The notes below the pieces were generated by a model. The model worked only from the letters and a program-made list of their open reading frames with translations. It did no database searches and had not been told where the DNA came from. From Candidatus Nanopelagicales bacterium (lineage in GTDB: Bacteria; Actinomycetota; Actinomycetes; S36-B12): a stretch of 64,000 nt of DNA. Below are positions 7,757 to 15,156 of this stretch, one piece after another; the stretch's first letter is position 1; each line of letters opens with the position of its first letter. The stretch lies in assembly GCA_017857175.1 (NCBI GenBank), contig JAFMDS010000006.1:1-64000 (forward strand), read 5' to 3'. The translations under genes were made by a program, and so were the position numbers.

Positions 7757-8260
7757 ATGAAAAAATCAACACTGCGTGTCGGAATATTCCTTGGAGCAGG
7801 TGCCCTGGTTCTAGCTGGCTGTTCCTCAGAGGCTGAATCCGAGGTGACGCCAACGATTACTCCATCTCCAACTGAGACCATTGAACCGGTAGCGGTGCTG
7901 GCTGAGGAAGCCTGCGCAGATTACTTTGCTGTCGACTTGATTCGGTCAGACATAAATGCAGGGGCGCCAGGGCTCAAAAAGAAGGCAAAAAAGGCTCTCT
8001 TAGCTGACCTGCAGCTTGAGGTGGATCAAATGGTCGTCGCGGTGGACGCCGCTGTCATTGGTGGCGAATTGCCCGCCAAGGCGCTCGCCAATGCGGAGAG
8101 AATTCAAAATAATGTGAATAAGGCCAAGGCCAAGGATGGAATCGACGGGATCAATAAAAAGCAGCTCAAGCGAATTAACGCTTCGGCTGAGCGCGTCGAG
8201 ATTGCATGTGTTGCAGCAGGCAATGACCTACCCGTTGAAAATATTGATGCCCGAAGCTAG
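7757..8260 (+). CDS. Exported lipoprotein of unknown function
   Basis: A 167-residue lipoprotein. The signal MKKSTLRVGIFLGAGALVLAGC ends in the lipobox LAGC, so Cys22 would be lipidated and the protein anchored outside the membrane. A Thr/Pro/Glu spacer (VTPTITPSPTETIEP) leads to an alpha-helical domain from residue about 50 rich in Lys and Ala (LKKKAKKALLADL, NNVNKAKAKDGIDGINKK), with two Cys (EEACADYF and EIACVAAG) that may form a disulfide. It is convergent with the AI-2E gene. I do not recognise the domain. Confidence 0.8.
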   Translation: MKKSTLRVGIFLGAGALVLAGCSSEAESEVTPTITPSPTETIEPVAVLAEEACADYFAVDLIRSDINAGAPGLKKKAKKALLADLQLEVDQMVVAVDAAVIGGELPAKALANAERIQNNVNKAKAKDGIDGINKKQLKRINASAERVEIACVAAGNDLPVENIDARS

Positions 8261-8281
8261 TCACCTGAATAGATTGTTGAG

Positions 8282-9418
8282 TTAGCTTCCCTGGCTCTGT
8301 GGTTCAAAGGGCTGCACGGGTGGAAACGGATGATCTGGGTCCCGGCCAGTTAGGTATTTTGCAACGCCATAGACAGCGCCAGCAATCGGCACAGCGATGA
8401 GGGCACCGACTATTCCAAGTGCAATGCTCCCGGCGGCGATTGCAAAAATGATTGCGAGAGGGTGAAGACTCACCGCCTTTCCCATAACTAGTGGCTGTAA
8501 TACGTCACCATCAAATGAACCAACAATCACGGTGAGAACGATAACGAGCACCGCGATGAGGGGCCCGCGCTCCGCGAGGGCAACAATTGCGGCAAAAAAC
8601 GTGGCAATTGGAGCGCCGATAACGGGGATAAATGCCCCGAGAAAAACGACGGCGGCTAGTGCGGGCGCTAGCGGTACCTGCAAAATGGTCAATCCAATGA
8701 AAACTAGAACGGCATCACAAAAGGCAATGATGACTATCCCACGTGCATAACCGGCGATTGCACCCCAAGCAATCTCACCAGAAACGTTGATGGGCGCCTC
8801 AATGGGCTTTGGCAGCCAGCCAACGAACCAGTTCCAGATTTGTCGCGGTTGCATGAGAAAGAAGATCACTCCAAAGAGGAAAACGGAGCCCGCAATTACA
8901 ACTGTTCCTAAGGATGATGCTGACTCGAGAAGAGTTGCGCCCAAGCCCTTGGCAACATTCTCACCCCACGTTTCAGCTTGGGAGAGCAGTGAGTTTACCC
9001 TGTCGTCGCTAAGTCCGAGGGGGCCTTGTTGCATCCAAGTTTGCAACTCACTTAATCCAGACTGAATACTCGCAAGAAGTTTTGGTCCCTCGGCAACCGT
9101 TGAAGAGATCACACTGAACAGGATCAGCACGATGGCCGTCGCGATGAGTAGCAGCGCAAGGATCATGGAAATTGCTTTTGGGAGAAATTTGTGGAGCACT
9201 TTCATGACTGGCTGAGTCCAGGCGGCTACCAGCAAGGCAAAGAAGAGAGCAAATGCTACGGGGAATATGTAGCCGAGAATGGTGACAAATACTGCGAATC
9301 CGGCGAGGAGAACGAGAATTCTCCAGGTGAATCCGGCAGCGGTTTTCAGGGTATCGGGCACACCCAAATCAGGGCTGGGGGCGTTATCGGCTCGATTCCC
9401 AACGGTCTCTTGTGACAT
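8282..9418 (-). CDS. AI-2E family transporter (PerM/YdiK type)
   Basis: A 378-residue membrane protein of the AI-2 exporter superfamily, whose substrates are mostly unknown. It has the family layout: a pair of N-terminal helices (ILVLLAGFAVFVTILGYIF), a cytoplasmic or membrane-associated central part (SIQSGLSELQTWMQQGP to WGENVAKGLGATLL), then clustered C-terminal helices with GAFIPVIGAPIATFFAAI and the conserved VMGKAVSLHPLAIIFAI. The ATG start (MSQETVGN) is on the minus strand. The upstream gap contains GTGCCA-cctga-TGGCAC (9455-9471), a small inverted repeat of unknown use. Confidence 0.88.
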   Translation of the reverse strand: MSQETVGNRADNAPSPDLGVPDTLKTAAGFTWRILVLLAGFAVFVTILGYIFPVAFALFFALLVAAWTQPVMKVLHKFLPKAISMILALLLIATAIVLILFSVISSTVAEGPKLLASIQSGLSELQTWMQQGPLGLSDDRVNSLLSQAETWGENVAKGLGATLLESASSLGTVVIAGSVFLFGVIFFLMQPRQIWNWFVGWLPKPIEAPINVSGEIAWGAIAGYARGIVIIAFCDAVLVFIGLTILQVPLAPALAAVVFLGAFIPVIGAPIATFFAAIVALAERGPLIAVLVIVLTVIVGSFDGDVLQPLVMGKAVSLHPLAIIFAIAAGSIALGIVGALIAVPIAGAVYGVAKYLTGRDPDHPFPPVQPFEPQSQGS

Positions 9419-9514
9419 AGATGCCTCTTAGGTTGGCTTGAATGGTGAGCGTAGGTGCCACCTGATGGCACAATATCGTGCTTGCTCAATTATTTGTTTA
9501 ACTTCGCACCGTAA

Positions 9515-10156
9515 CTAATCAATTTTAACTAGGCCATGCGGTGTTTCGAACCAAACGGCCGAAACGCCGATTTGATCGTTTTCAGGGTCGTCAATCCAGG
9601 TGACAAGATCATCAAACTTTTCGAGATCTGGGGTCAATGGGCCAAGGTCTTGGGTCGGGCAGTTGATTTCAATTTTGTGCACGCGTATGCCGCCTGCTTG
9701 TCCGCCATGGGAAGGGTGCTGATCGGGGGAGGATTCCCATTGAACAAAGAACGGGGACTGAGGATGACTCATGGTGTCCATGACGCCCAATTGGCGCCAG
9801 TGAAGTTCTACTCCATCGGGACGCACTCGATGACCCTTTGCTGCCTTGCGTCCGAGAGCGGACTCAGCGCGAGAAATGTCGTCGGTAGCAAGAACCCAAC
9901 TCATCCAGCCGCCACCGTTGATTGCGGCTTGTTGCACGGCCTGCCCAAATGGTGCCTTGAGAGCCGAAGGATGATCTAATGCGCTTACGACTTCAATGTA
10001 TGCGCCATCAGCGAGTGGCAGCGTGAAGTTCCGAGTACCGAATGAAGGGTGACGCCCACCGTCAACAAAAGTGAATCCGAGGTCGACGCCGATGCGTTGT
10101 ACGACGTCGGCAAGTTCACTACCGGTACATGCATAAGAAATGTGGTCCAGCCGCAT
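9515..10156 (-). CDS. VOC (glyoxalase-like) family protein
   Basis: A 213-residue protein with the vicinal-oxygen-chelate layout: MRLDHISYACTGSELADVVQRIG begins the first beta-alpha-beta module, and IRVHKIEINCPTQDLGPL begins the second. Candidate metal ligands are His5 and a Glu in AYIEVVSALDHP. It matches the large actinobacterial glyoxalase_3-like proteins. ATG 10156 is chosen because the MRLDHI beta strand is the natural N-terminus; the ORF track extends 34 codons further into the divergent promoter region. The substrate is unknown. Confidence 0.8.
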   Translation of the reverse strand: MRLDHISYACTGSELADVVQRIGVDLGFTFVDGGRHPSFGTRNFTLPLADGAYIEVVSALDHPSALKAPFGQAVQQAAINGGGWMSWVLATDDISRAESALGRKAAKGHRVRPDGVELHWRQLGVMDTMSHPQSPFFVQWESSPDQHPSHGGQAGGIRVHKIEINCPTQDLGPLTPDLEKFDDLVTWIDDPENDQIGVSAVWFETPHGLVKID

Positions 10157-10198
10157 GCCGTTATCCTGCCCAACCCCATTATTCAGTGTTACGCCACC

Positions 10199-10238
10199 CC
10201 CTTGCGAAACCACACAGTTTCCTATGTATAAGCAAGGG
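10199..10238. promoter_or_regulatory. Inverted repeat in divergent promoter
   Basis: CCCTTGC (10199-10205) and GCAAGGG (10232-10238) are perfect inverted arms 26 bases apart, between the divergent VOC and flippase-like genes. A TTGCGA hexamer (10202) and TATGTA/TATAAG (10223-10232) lie between them as possible plus-strand promoter elements. Confidence 0.35.
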
Positions 10239-10256
10239 TTGTGGCACAGTACGCGC

Positions 10257-11360
10257 ATGGGAGATCAAAGCAATGCACATTCAAGCGCTTCAGAAGAATC
10301 GGCAGTTCCACCAGTTGTGGCTTTGGACAAAAAGAAGTCACTAATTCTGGGTCTTATCGGTATCGCATTCATTGTGATAATTTTTTGGAAAGTAATCCCC
10401 ATGATCGGGAGTTATTCCGAGGCTTGGGACTCATTGAAATCGATGGGCACACTGTCGATCATCCTGATTGTCGTCATGGTTTTGCTCTACCTAGCCATGT
10501 ATGGGCTCCCGTTTGTAGCGGCCGCACCAGGTTTAAAGTATTGGCGGGCGCAACAAACAAACCAAGCTGCATTTGCCATCAGTAACGGAGTTCCAGGCGG
10601 CGGCGCTGTTGGATTGGGCGTGCAATTTGGCATGTTATCCACATTCGGGGTGTCAGCGACGAGTGCAACTGCTGCCATCACCGCGGTGGGCCTTTGGAGC
10701 ACGTTCATCACGTTATTTTTCCCCATTCTTGGGGTTGCCGCGATCACCCTTTTTGGGGTCAGTGGGGATAGCCACGCCGCTACTGGTCTGATTGGTATCG
10801 CAATCCTTGTCACGGTTGTTGTGGCATTCGTACTCATTATGCGATCAGAGTCTTTGGCGGTCACTATAGGTAACTTGGGCAACAAAATCATCGGTCCATT
10901 GCGCAAACATGTTAAGGCGCTGGCCAATCTTGACCTTGTGCCGCCAATCACGAAGTTTCGCCAAGACATGTATGACCTCCTTCGCAAACGTTGGGCGGCC
11001 CTGACCCTGGCACAAATCGCAGTCTCATTCACCCAGTTTCTGATCCTTTATGTTGCCCTTCGCGGCGTGGAAGGTTGGGACACAGCGGGCACTTCATTTG
11101 CGGCCGCCTTTGCGGCGTTCTCAATAAGCCAACTTGGCCTGATGATTCCCATTACTCCAGGAGGACTCGGCACGGTGGATGCCGCGATGATCGCCCTTCT
11201 CGTGAGTTTTGGTGCCAGTGAGGGAAGTGCAACCGCGGCAGACTTGGTCTGGAGGGCTTCATCGTTTATCCCCCAAATCATTATCGGAATAGTGGCTCTA
11301 CTCGCGTGGTATCGGAAAGCTGGTCAAGCATTAGCCAAGGTGAAACCAACTGCCGCTTAA
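10257..11360 (+). CDS. Flippase-like membrane protein (YbhN/LPG synthase TM family)
   Basis: A 367-residue integral membrane protein with about eight helices. Its pattern fits the lysylphosphatidylglycerol synthase transmembrane (UPF0104/YbhN) family: an early Gly-rich stretch NGVPGGGAVGLGVQFGML, the middle cytoplasmic loop (LANLDLVPPITKFRQDMYDLLRKR), and the late motif LMIPITPGGLGTVDAAMIALL. There is no aminoacyl-transfer domain, so it is probably a lipid or isoprenoid-sugar flippase or a related transporter. Start ATG 10257 is used; the ORF-track start at 10140 overlaps the divergent VOC gene. Confidence 0.85.
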   Translation: MGDQSNAHSSASEESAVPPVVALDKKKSLILGLIGIAFIVIIFWKVIPMIGSYSEAWDSLKSMGTLSIILIVVMVLLYLAMYGLPFVAAAPGLKYWRAQQTNQAAFAISNGVPGGGAVGLGVQFGMLSTFGVSATSATAAITAVGLWSTFITLFFPILGVAAITLFGVSGDSHAATGLIGIAILVTVVVAFVLIMRSESLAVTIGNLGNKIIGPLRKHVKALANLDLVPPITKFRQDMYDLLRKRWAALTLAQIAVSFTQFLILYVALRGVEGWDTAGTSFAAAFAAFSISQLGLMIPITPGGLGTVDAAMIALLVSFGASEGSATAADLVWRASSFIPQIIIGIVALLAWYRKAGQALAKVKPTAA

Positions 11361-11426
11361 GCCTTCATGACACATACCGCGTGTCGGCTCAACGGGTGGA
11401 AGACCCACCCACTATTGTTCAGCGCA

Positions 11427-11466
11427 ACCCGGTCGTCGCGGGAGGGGAAGCCTTCGGCGGCCGGGT
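11427..11466 (+). terminator. Terminator after flippase-like gene
   Basis: ACCCGGTCGTCG (from 11427) pairs with CGGCGGCCGGGT (to 11466) as a 12-bp stem with two G-U pairs and a 16-base loop, followed by CTTTCTTTG. It ends the flippase transcript before the next gene. Confidence 0.7.
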
Positions 11467-11561
11467 CTTTCTTTGCTCCTCGGGCGGATAGTCAAAGTCC
11501 TCGCGCCAAATAAATTATGTGGGTTTGCGCGCGGTCCATTAAGGCTGGCTAAAGTTCTCGT

Positions 11562-12359
11562 GTGCAAACGCAACCCAAGAAGTGGCAGAAATACGTGGCC
11601 ATCGGTGACAGCTTTACTGAAGGACTTTCAGACAGAGGGCTCGGGGACTCGTATTTGGGTTGGGCTGATCGGTTGGCGCAGACACTGGCCGATAGATACT
11701 GCACTCTTGATGAACCGCTGCTTTATGCGAACCTAGCGATTCGCGGTCGACTCTTACCGCAGATGGTGTCAGAGCAGGTTCCCCGCGCATTGGAACTAGG
11801 TCCAGATCTTGTGACGTTTGCAGGCGGTGTCAACGATGCCATGCGAAAGTCATTCGATCTTGATGCGAAGGCCACAGAGATGGAGCGTGGTGTTCGAGCC
11901 CTGCGAAAGGCGGGCATTGACGTCATGCTGGTGGCATTTGGTGATCCCTCGAGCACTTCGAGCGTCATGAGCCTAATCGGCCAGCGGTTCGCTGGCCTCA
12001 GATCGGCAACGCTGGCTATCGCAGAGGAGTATGACTGCTATTTAATGGATTTTTGGGGCGAGCAAGCCTTTGAAGATCCCGACGTTTGGGATGAAGATCG
12101 GTTGCACTTGAATCCGCGCGGGCACGAGTTGACCACTCGAGCAGCGCTAAACAGTTTGGGCTGGGGAGACGATAGTTGGCGTGAGATTTCCGAAATTGGC
12201 GCCCAGCCGAGTGCGGTGTCGCGTTGGGTTGGGCACGCTCGATGGGCAAAAAATCATGGTTACCCGTGGGTCAGTAGGAGGCTCAGAGGTGTTTCCTCTG
12301 GCGACGGAGTTGAGCCAAAGTATTGGGAATTCAAGACCGTGCGGCCATTGATCGACTAA
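11562..12359 (+). CDS. SGNH/GDSL hydrolase family protein
   Basis: A 265-residue intracellular SGNH hydrolase. All four blocks are present: AIGDSFTEG with the nucleophile Ser, [18 protein letters not shown], and [16 protein letters not shown] with the catalytic Asp-His pair, so unlike the secreted SGNH protein at 1191 the triad is complete. There is no signal peptide. It starts at GTG 11562; the preceding 200 bases hold the upstream terminator. It probably is an esterase or lysophospholipase-type enzyme; the substrate cannot be read from the sequence. Confidence 0.88.
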   Translation: MQTQPKKWQKYVAIGDSFTEGLSDRGLGDSYLGWADRLAQTLADRYCTLDEPLLYANLAIRGRLLPQMVSEQVPRALELGPDLVTFAGGVNDAMRKSFDLDAKATEMERGVRALRKAGIDVMLVAFGDPSSTSSVMSLIGQRFAGLRSATLAIAEEYDCYLMDFWGEQAFEDPDVWDEDRLHLNPRGHELTTRAALNSLGWGDDSWREISEIGAQPSAVSRWVGHARWAKNHGYPWVSRRLRGVSSGDGVEPKYWEFKTVRPLID

Positions 12360-12440
12360 CAAACAACTGTGCACAATTCTGAGTTCGAATGACAGTGGAT
12401 CCACAACGAGTTTCGAGCGCAACAAAAATCTGAAGTATTC

Positions 12441-13496
12441 GTGGATCTTGTATCCATGACTCCGAAAATGCGCATGGTTCAACATGCATTAGGTGCAAAA
12501 GACCATGGCGAGCACATTGATAAGGCCACGGCAGAATTCGCGAGCCTTGTTAGGCGCCTTGGGTTCTATCCGCGTGACAGCGTTCTTTTCACATGGTTTC
12601 GATCTGGAACAGAGGTACTCGTGCAACGTGTTGATCTGGGCGTTGACGTTGACAAGCACTTTAACCGCTGGCTTGAGTCCGTGTTCGCCCCTGCGAAGGC
12701 CTACGAGCCCCAAGAGGTGCGTGTGTCAATTGTGTGTTCGGAGTCCTGGTTCAACAAGGTGGCATTAATTCAGATGCTGGAGGCTTGCCTTCGTGAGAAA
12801 GGGATATTCGTCTCAGCCGCATCTTCAGTGTGTGCCCTCGAGCTGGCTAATGACTCAGTAGCACATGGAGTGTGGACCACCGAATGTTCACAATGTTGTG
12901 ACGACTGGCATGTGGCCACCGAATTCGCCAACGACGGAGCCAACATATTGAGATCTAGAGAGGAACTGAGAGAACTCTTCTGCTATCAGGTATCAATGGC
13001 AATCAATCCCGAGTTCATTAAAAAGGTCATGAGAGTCGATGTGGCGGCTAAGGACCGTTGGAGAACGAATCAGTTGCGCTTGATTGTGAAATGCTTTCAA
13101 GGCGAGGCTGAGACCACTGATCTCATGGCTGCGCGGATGGCATACGCATTGAGTGATGTTCGTGTCCGAGACACAATCTTGTGGGATATGGCTTCGGGGT
13201 GCCTCGAGTCTCAAATTGTGTTTGAGTGTTTGATGGGCCTGATCCCGAGATTAACGGGGGCGTGGGTAGCGGGATTCATCTGTGTGGCCGCCGTTGCTGC
13301 GTGGTTGCAGGGCAATGGCGCCACAGCAAATATGTGCATTGACCGCGCTTTGGCTGAGGCGCCGGAGAACAATCTGGCTAATCTGTTGCGAGTGTCCTTG
13401 AACAACGGAATATCTCCACAATTATGGGTGGAAAGTGTGCTGGAACTCTCTCGTGAGGAGTGCCGTTACGGGGTACCGCTAGCGCAAATTCCCTAG
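12441..13496 (+). CDS. DUF4192 family protein
   Basis: A 351-residue protein of the actinobacterial DUF4192 family, function unknown. The N-terminal LVRRLGFYPRDSVLFTWF matches the family opening (GFxPxDSLV), and the C-terminal half carries the usual helical module (GAWVAGFICVAAVAAWLQGNG, then IDRALAEAPENNLANLLRVSLNNG), which resembles a TPR-like pair. The start at GTG 12441 is taken from the ORF; ATG 12456 (MTPKMRM) is an alternative. It ends 19 bases before the metY leader and its 3' end probably contains that leader's promoter. Confidence 0.82.
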   Translation: MDLVSMTPKMRMVQHALGAKDHGEHIDKATAEFASLVRRLGFYPRDSVLFTWFRSGTEVLVQRVDLGVDVDKHFNRWLESVFAPAKAYEPQEVRVSIVCSESWFNKVALIQMLEACLREKGIFVSAASSVCALELANDSVAHGVWTTECSQCCDDWHVATEFANDGANILRSREELRELFCYQVSMAINPEFIKKVMRVDVAAKDRWRTNQLRLIVKCFQGEAETTDLMAARMAYALSDVRVRDTILWDMASGCLESQIVFECLMGLIPRLTGAWVAGFICVAAVAAWLQGNGATANMCIDRALAEAPENNLANLLRVSLNNGISPQLWVESVLELSREECRYGVPLAQIP

Positions 13497-13502
13497 TCGG
13501 GT

Positions 13503-13508
13503 TATAGT
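13503..13508 (+). promoter_or_regulatory. -10 element of the metYX leader
   Basis: TATAGT lies eight bases before the first base of the SAM-IV aptamer, the right distance for transcription to begin at the aptamer. No good -35 is visible 17 bases upstream. Confidence 0.5.
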
Positions 13509-13515
13509 TCTGCTC

Positions 13516-13624
13516 GGTCAAGAGATCAGCATCAAGCCCCGGCTCGCTGATCGGCAACCCTCCAACCGCGGTGGGGTGCTCCCGGTGGAGACCAGGTCCT
13601 ATCTCGGTAGGGCAAGCGCGGGTC
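13516..13624 (+). ncRNA. SAM-IV riboswitch aptamer
   Basis: The sequence closely follows the SAM-IV aptamer known upstream of sulfur genes in actinobacteria: GGTCAAGAGATCAGCATCAA, the GCCCCGGCTCGCTGATCGGC segment, CAACCCTCCAACCGCGGTGG, GGTGGAGACCAGG closing against the 5' GGTC, a variable hairpin, and the trailing GGCAAGCGCGGGTC that forms a pseudoknot. It lies before metY-metX, which make the methionine precursor homocysteine, so SAM binding is expected to turn these genes down. Recognition is from memory of the consensus; a covariance search would settle exact ends. Confidence 0.92.
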
Positions 13625-13662
13625 TTGCACAGGGCAAGGCCCCAAATGACAAAAGGGCTGCC
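13620..13662 (+). promoter_or_regulatory. Expression platform: two alternative hairpins
   Basis: GGGTCTTGC (13620-13628) can pair with GCAAGGCCC (13634-13642), a 9-bp stem with one G-U, but its GGGTC is also the 3' end of the aptamer. If the aptamer holds GGGTC, the freed GGCA/GCCC (13633-13642) can pair with GGGCTGCC (13655-13662), covering the AAAAGGG ribosome-binding site of the leader peptide at 13663. This layout suggests translational control: SAM bound, site hidden. Confidence 0.6.
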
Positions 13663-13698
13663 ATGAAAATCTGCTGTTGTACCCGCACCGTCTCCTGA
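13663..13698 (+). CDS. Poly-cysteine leader peptide
   Basis: A tiny ORF too short for the ORF track: MKICCCTRTVS followed by TGA, with three consecutive Cys codons (TGC TGT TGT). AAAAGGG (13651-13657) gives a ribosome-binding site six bases from the ATG. Short ORFs with Cys runs upstream of sulfur genes are known in mycobacteria as cysteine-responsive attenuators. Here the ORF lies between the SAM-IV riboswitch and metY, so ribosome stalling at low Cys-tRNA could change folding of the downstream leader. Confidence 0.65.
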   Translation: MKICCCTRTVS

Positions 13699-13743
13699 GT
13701 GTTGTTCGCAGGCTCGGGCGATAAAGGTGCGTTGTGATGCGAA
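13684..13743 (+). promoter_or_regulatory. Mutually exclusive stems after the Cys leader
   Basis: CGCACC (13684-13689, codons 8-9 of the leader) can pair with GGTGCG (13726-13731); TTCGCA (13705-13710) can pair with TGCGAA (13738-13743). The arms interleave, so only one stem forms at a time, as in attenuators. A ribosome stalled on the Cys codons would cover the first arm. No clear U-tract follows the second stem, so the output may be translational. Confidence 0.5.
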
Positions 13744-13831
13744 TCAAAAATCTTGAACAACTGTTTTTACATTAAACGTTTTAACTTAAATTGGTGCTTT
13801 GTGGCACCTTCATTGAATCTGGAGAAAAATC

Positions 13832-15145
13832 ATGAGTGAAACTTGGTCGTTCGAAACAAAGCAAATCCACGCGGGCCAGACAGCCGATGAATCCACGGGC
13901 GCACGCGCCTTGCCGATTTATCAGACCACCTCCTATGTCTTCAAGGACACGGAACATGCTGCAAACCTGTTTGCTCTCAAAGAATTGGGAAACATCTACA
14001 CGCGAATAATGAATCCGACACAAGCAGCGGTCGAGGACCGCATTGCTGCCCTCGAAGGTGGCGTGGGCGCGCTGCTGGTCGCGAGTGGTCAGGCAGCTGA
14101 GACGCTGGCAATTTTGAATATCGCTGAAGCTGGAGATCACGTTGTTTCCAGCCCAAGTTTGTACGGGGGAACCTACAACCTGTTCCATTACACGCTGCCA
14201 AAGCTTGGCATTGAGGTTAGTTTCGTGGAGAACCCTGATGATCTGGATTCATGGCGGGCAGCAATTAAGCCCAACACCAAGGCTTTTTACGGTGAATCAC
14301 TGTCGAACCCACGTAATGATGTACTCGATATTGAAGGCGTTGCGGGCGTAGCACATGAATTTGGAGTCCCTTTGATCGTGGATAACACGGTTGCCACCCC
14401 TTATCTCATTCGCCCATTTGAGTTCGGCGCTGACGTAGTTGTCCATTCCGCGACCAAATACCTTGGCGGCCACGGAACGGCGGTTGCAGGAGCAATCGTC
14501 GACGCAGGAACTTTCGATTACGCCAAATATCCTGAGCGGTTCCCCAACTACAATCAGCCCGACCCCAGCTACCACGGGCTTGTTTACGCACGCGACCTCG
14601 GTGTTGGCGGAGCCTTCGGTGTGAACCTTGCGTTCATTCTGAAAGCCCGTGTGCAATTGCTGCGCGACCTAGGTGCGGCCGTTTCACCATTTAACGCATT
14701 CCTGATAGCACAAGGGATAGAAACCTTGTCGTTGCGCGTGGCGCGTCACACCGAAAATGCGCTAGCGGTTGCTCGCTGGCTTGACAACCAAGATGGTGTC
14801 ATTTCGGTCAACTATGCAGGCCTTGAGAGCAGTCCTTGGTACGCGAATGGTCAGAAATATGCACCTCTCGGCACAGGTGGCGTACTGAGTTTCGAAATCA
14901 AGGGTGGAATTGATGCGGGTCGAAAGTTTGTTGAAGGCTTGCAGCTTCACAGTCATGTGGCCAATATCGGTGACGTTCGGTCACTGGTTATTCATCCTGC
15001 ATCGACCACTCACTCACAACTCACACCGGAAGAACAACTGGCTTCTGGTGTTACGCCAGGACTGGTGCGGCTAGCAGTTGGACTTGAAGCCCTGCCCGAT
15101 ATTTTGGCGGACCTCGAGGTCGGCTTCGCTGCAGCTGGGCAATAG
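13832..15145 (+). CDS. metY: O-acetylhomoserine aminocarboxypropyltransferase (sulfhydrylase)
   Basis: MetY joins O-acetylhomoserine and sulfide to give homocysteine, using pyridoxal phosphate. The 437-residue length is typical of MetY rather than the shorter MetB/MetZ. Visible motifs: ETKQIHAGQ at the start, the PLP-lysine segment VVVHSATKYLGGHGTAVAG, and DVRSLVIHPASTTHSQL near the end. It is followed 11 bases later by metX, which makes its substrate, and is preceded by the SAM-IV riboswitch and Cys leader. A GGAGAAAA site precedes the ATG. Confidence 0.95.
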   Translation: MSETWSFETKQIHAGQTADESTGARALPIYQTTSYVFKDTEHAANLFALKELGNIYTRIMNPTQAAVEDRIAALEGGVGALLVASGQAAETLAILNIAEAGDHVVSSPSLYGGTYNLFHYTLPKLGIEVSFVENPDDLDSWRAAIKPNTKAFYGESLSNPRNDVLDIEGVAGVAHEFGVPLIVDNTVATPYLIRPFEFGADVVVHSATKYLGGHGTAVAGAIVDAGTFDYAKYPERFPNYNQPDPSYHGLVYARDLGVGGAFGVNLAFILKARVQLLRDLGAAVSPFNAFLIAQGIETLSLRVARHTENALAVARWLDNQDGVISVNYAGLESSPWYANGQKYAPLGTGGVLSFEIKGGIDAGRKFVEGLQLHSHVANIGDVRSLVIHPASTTHSQLTPEEQLASGVTPGLVRLAVGLEALPDILADLEVGFAAAGQ

Positions 15146-15156
15146 GAACTCTTTTA

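Noticed and set aside
11361-11466. Possible structured noncoding RNA after the flippase gene
   Set aside because: The only strong element is a stem followed by CTTTCTTTG, which a terminator explains; no known RNA consensus was recognised.
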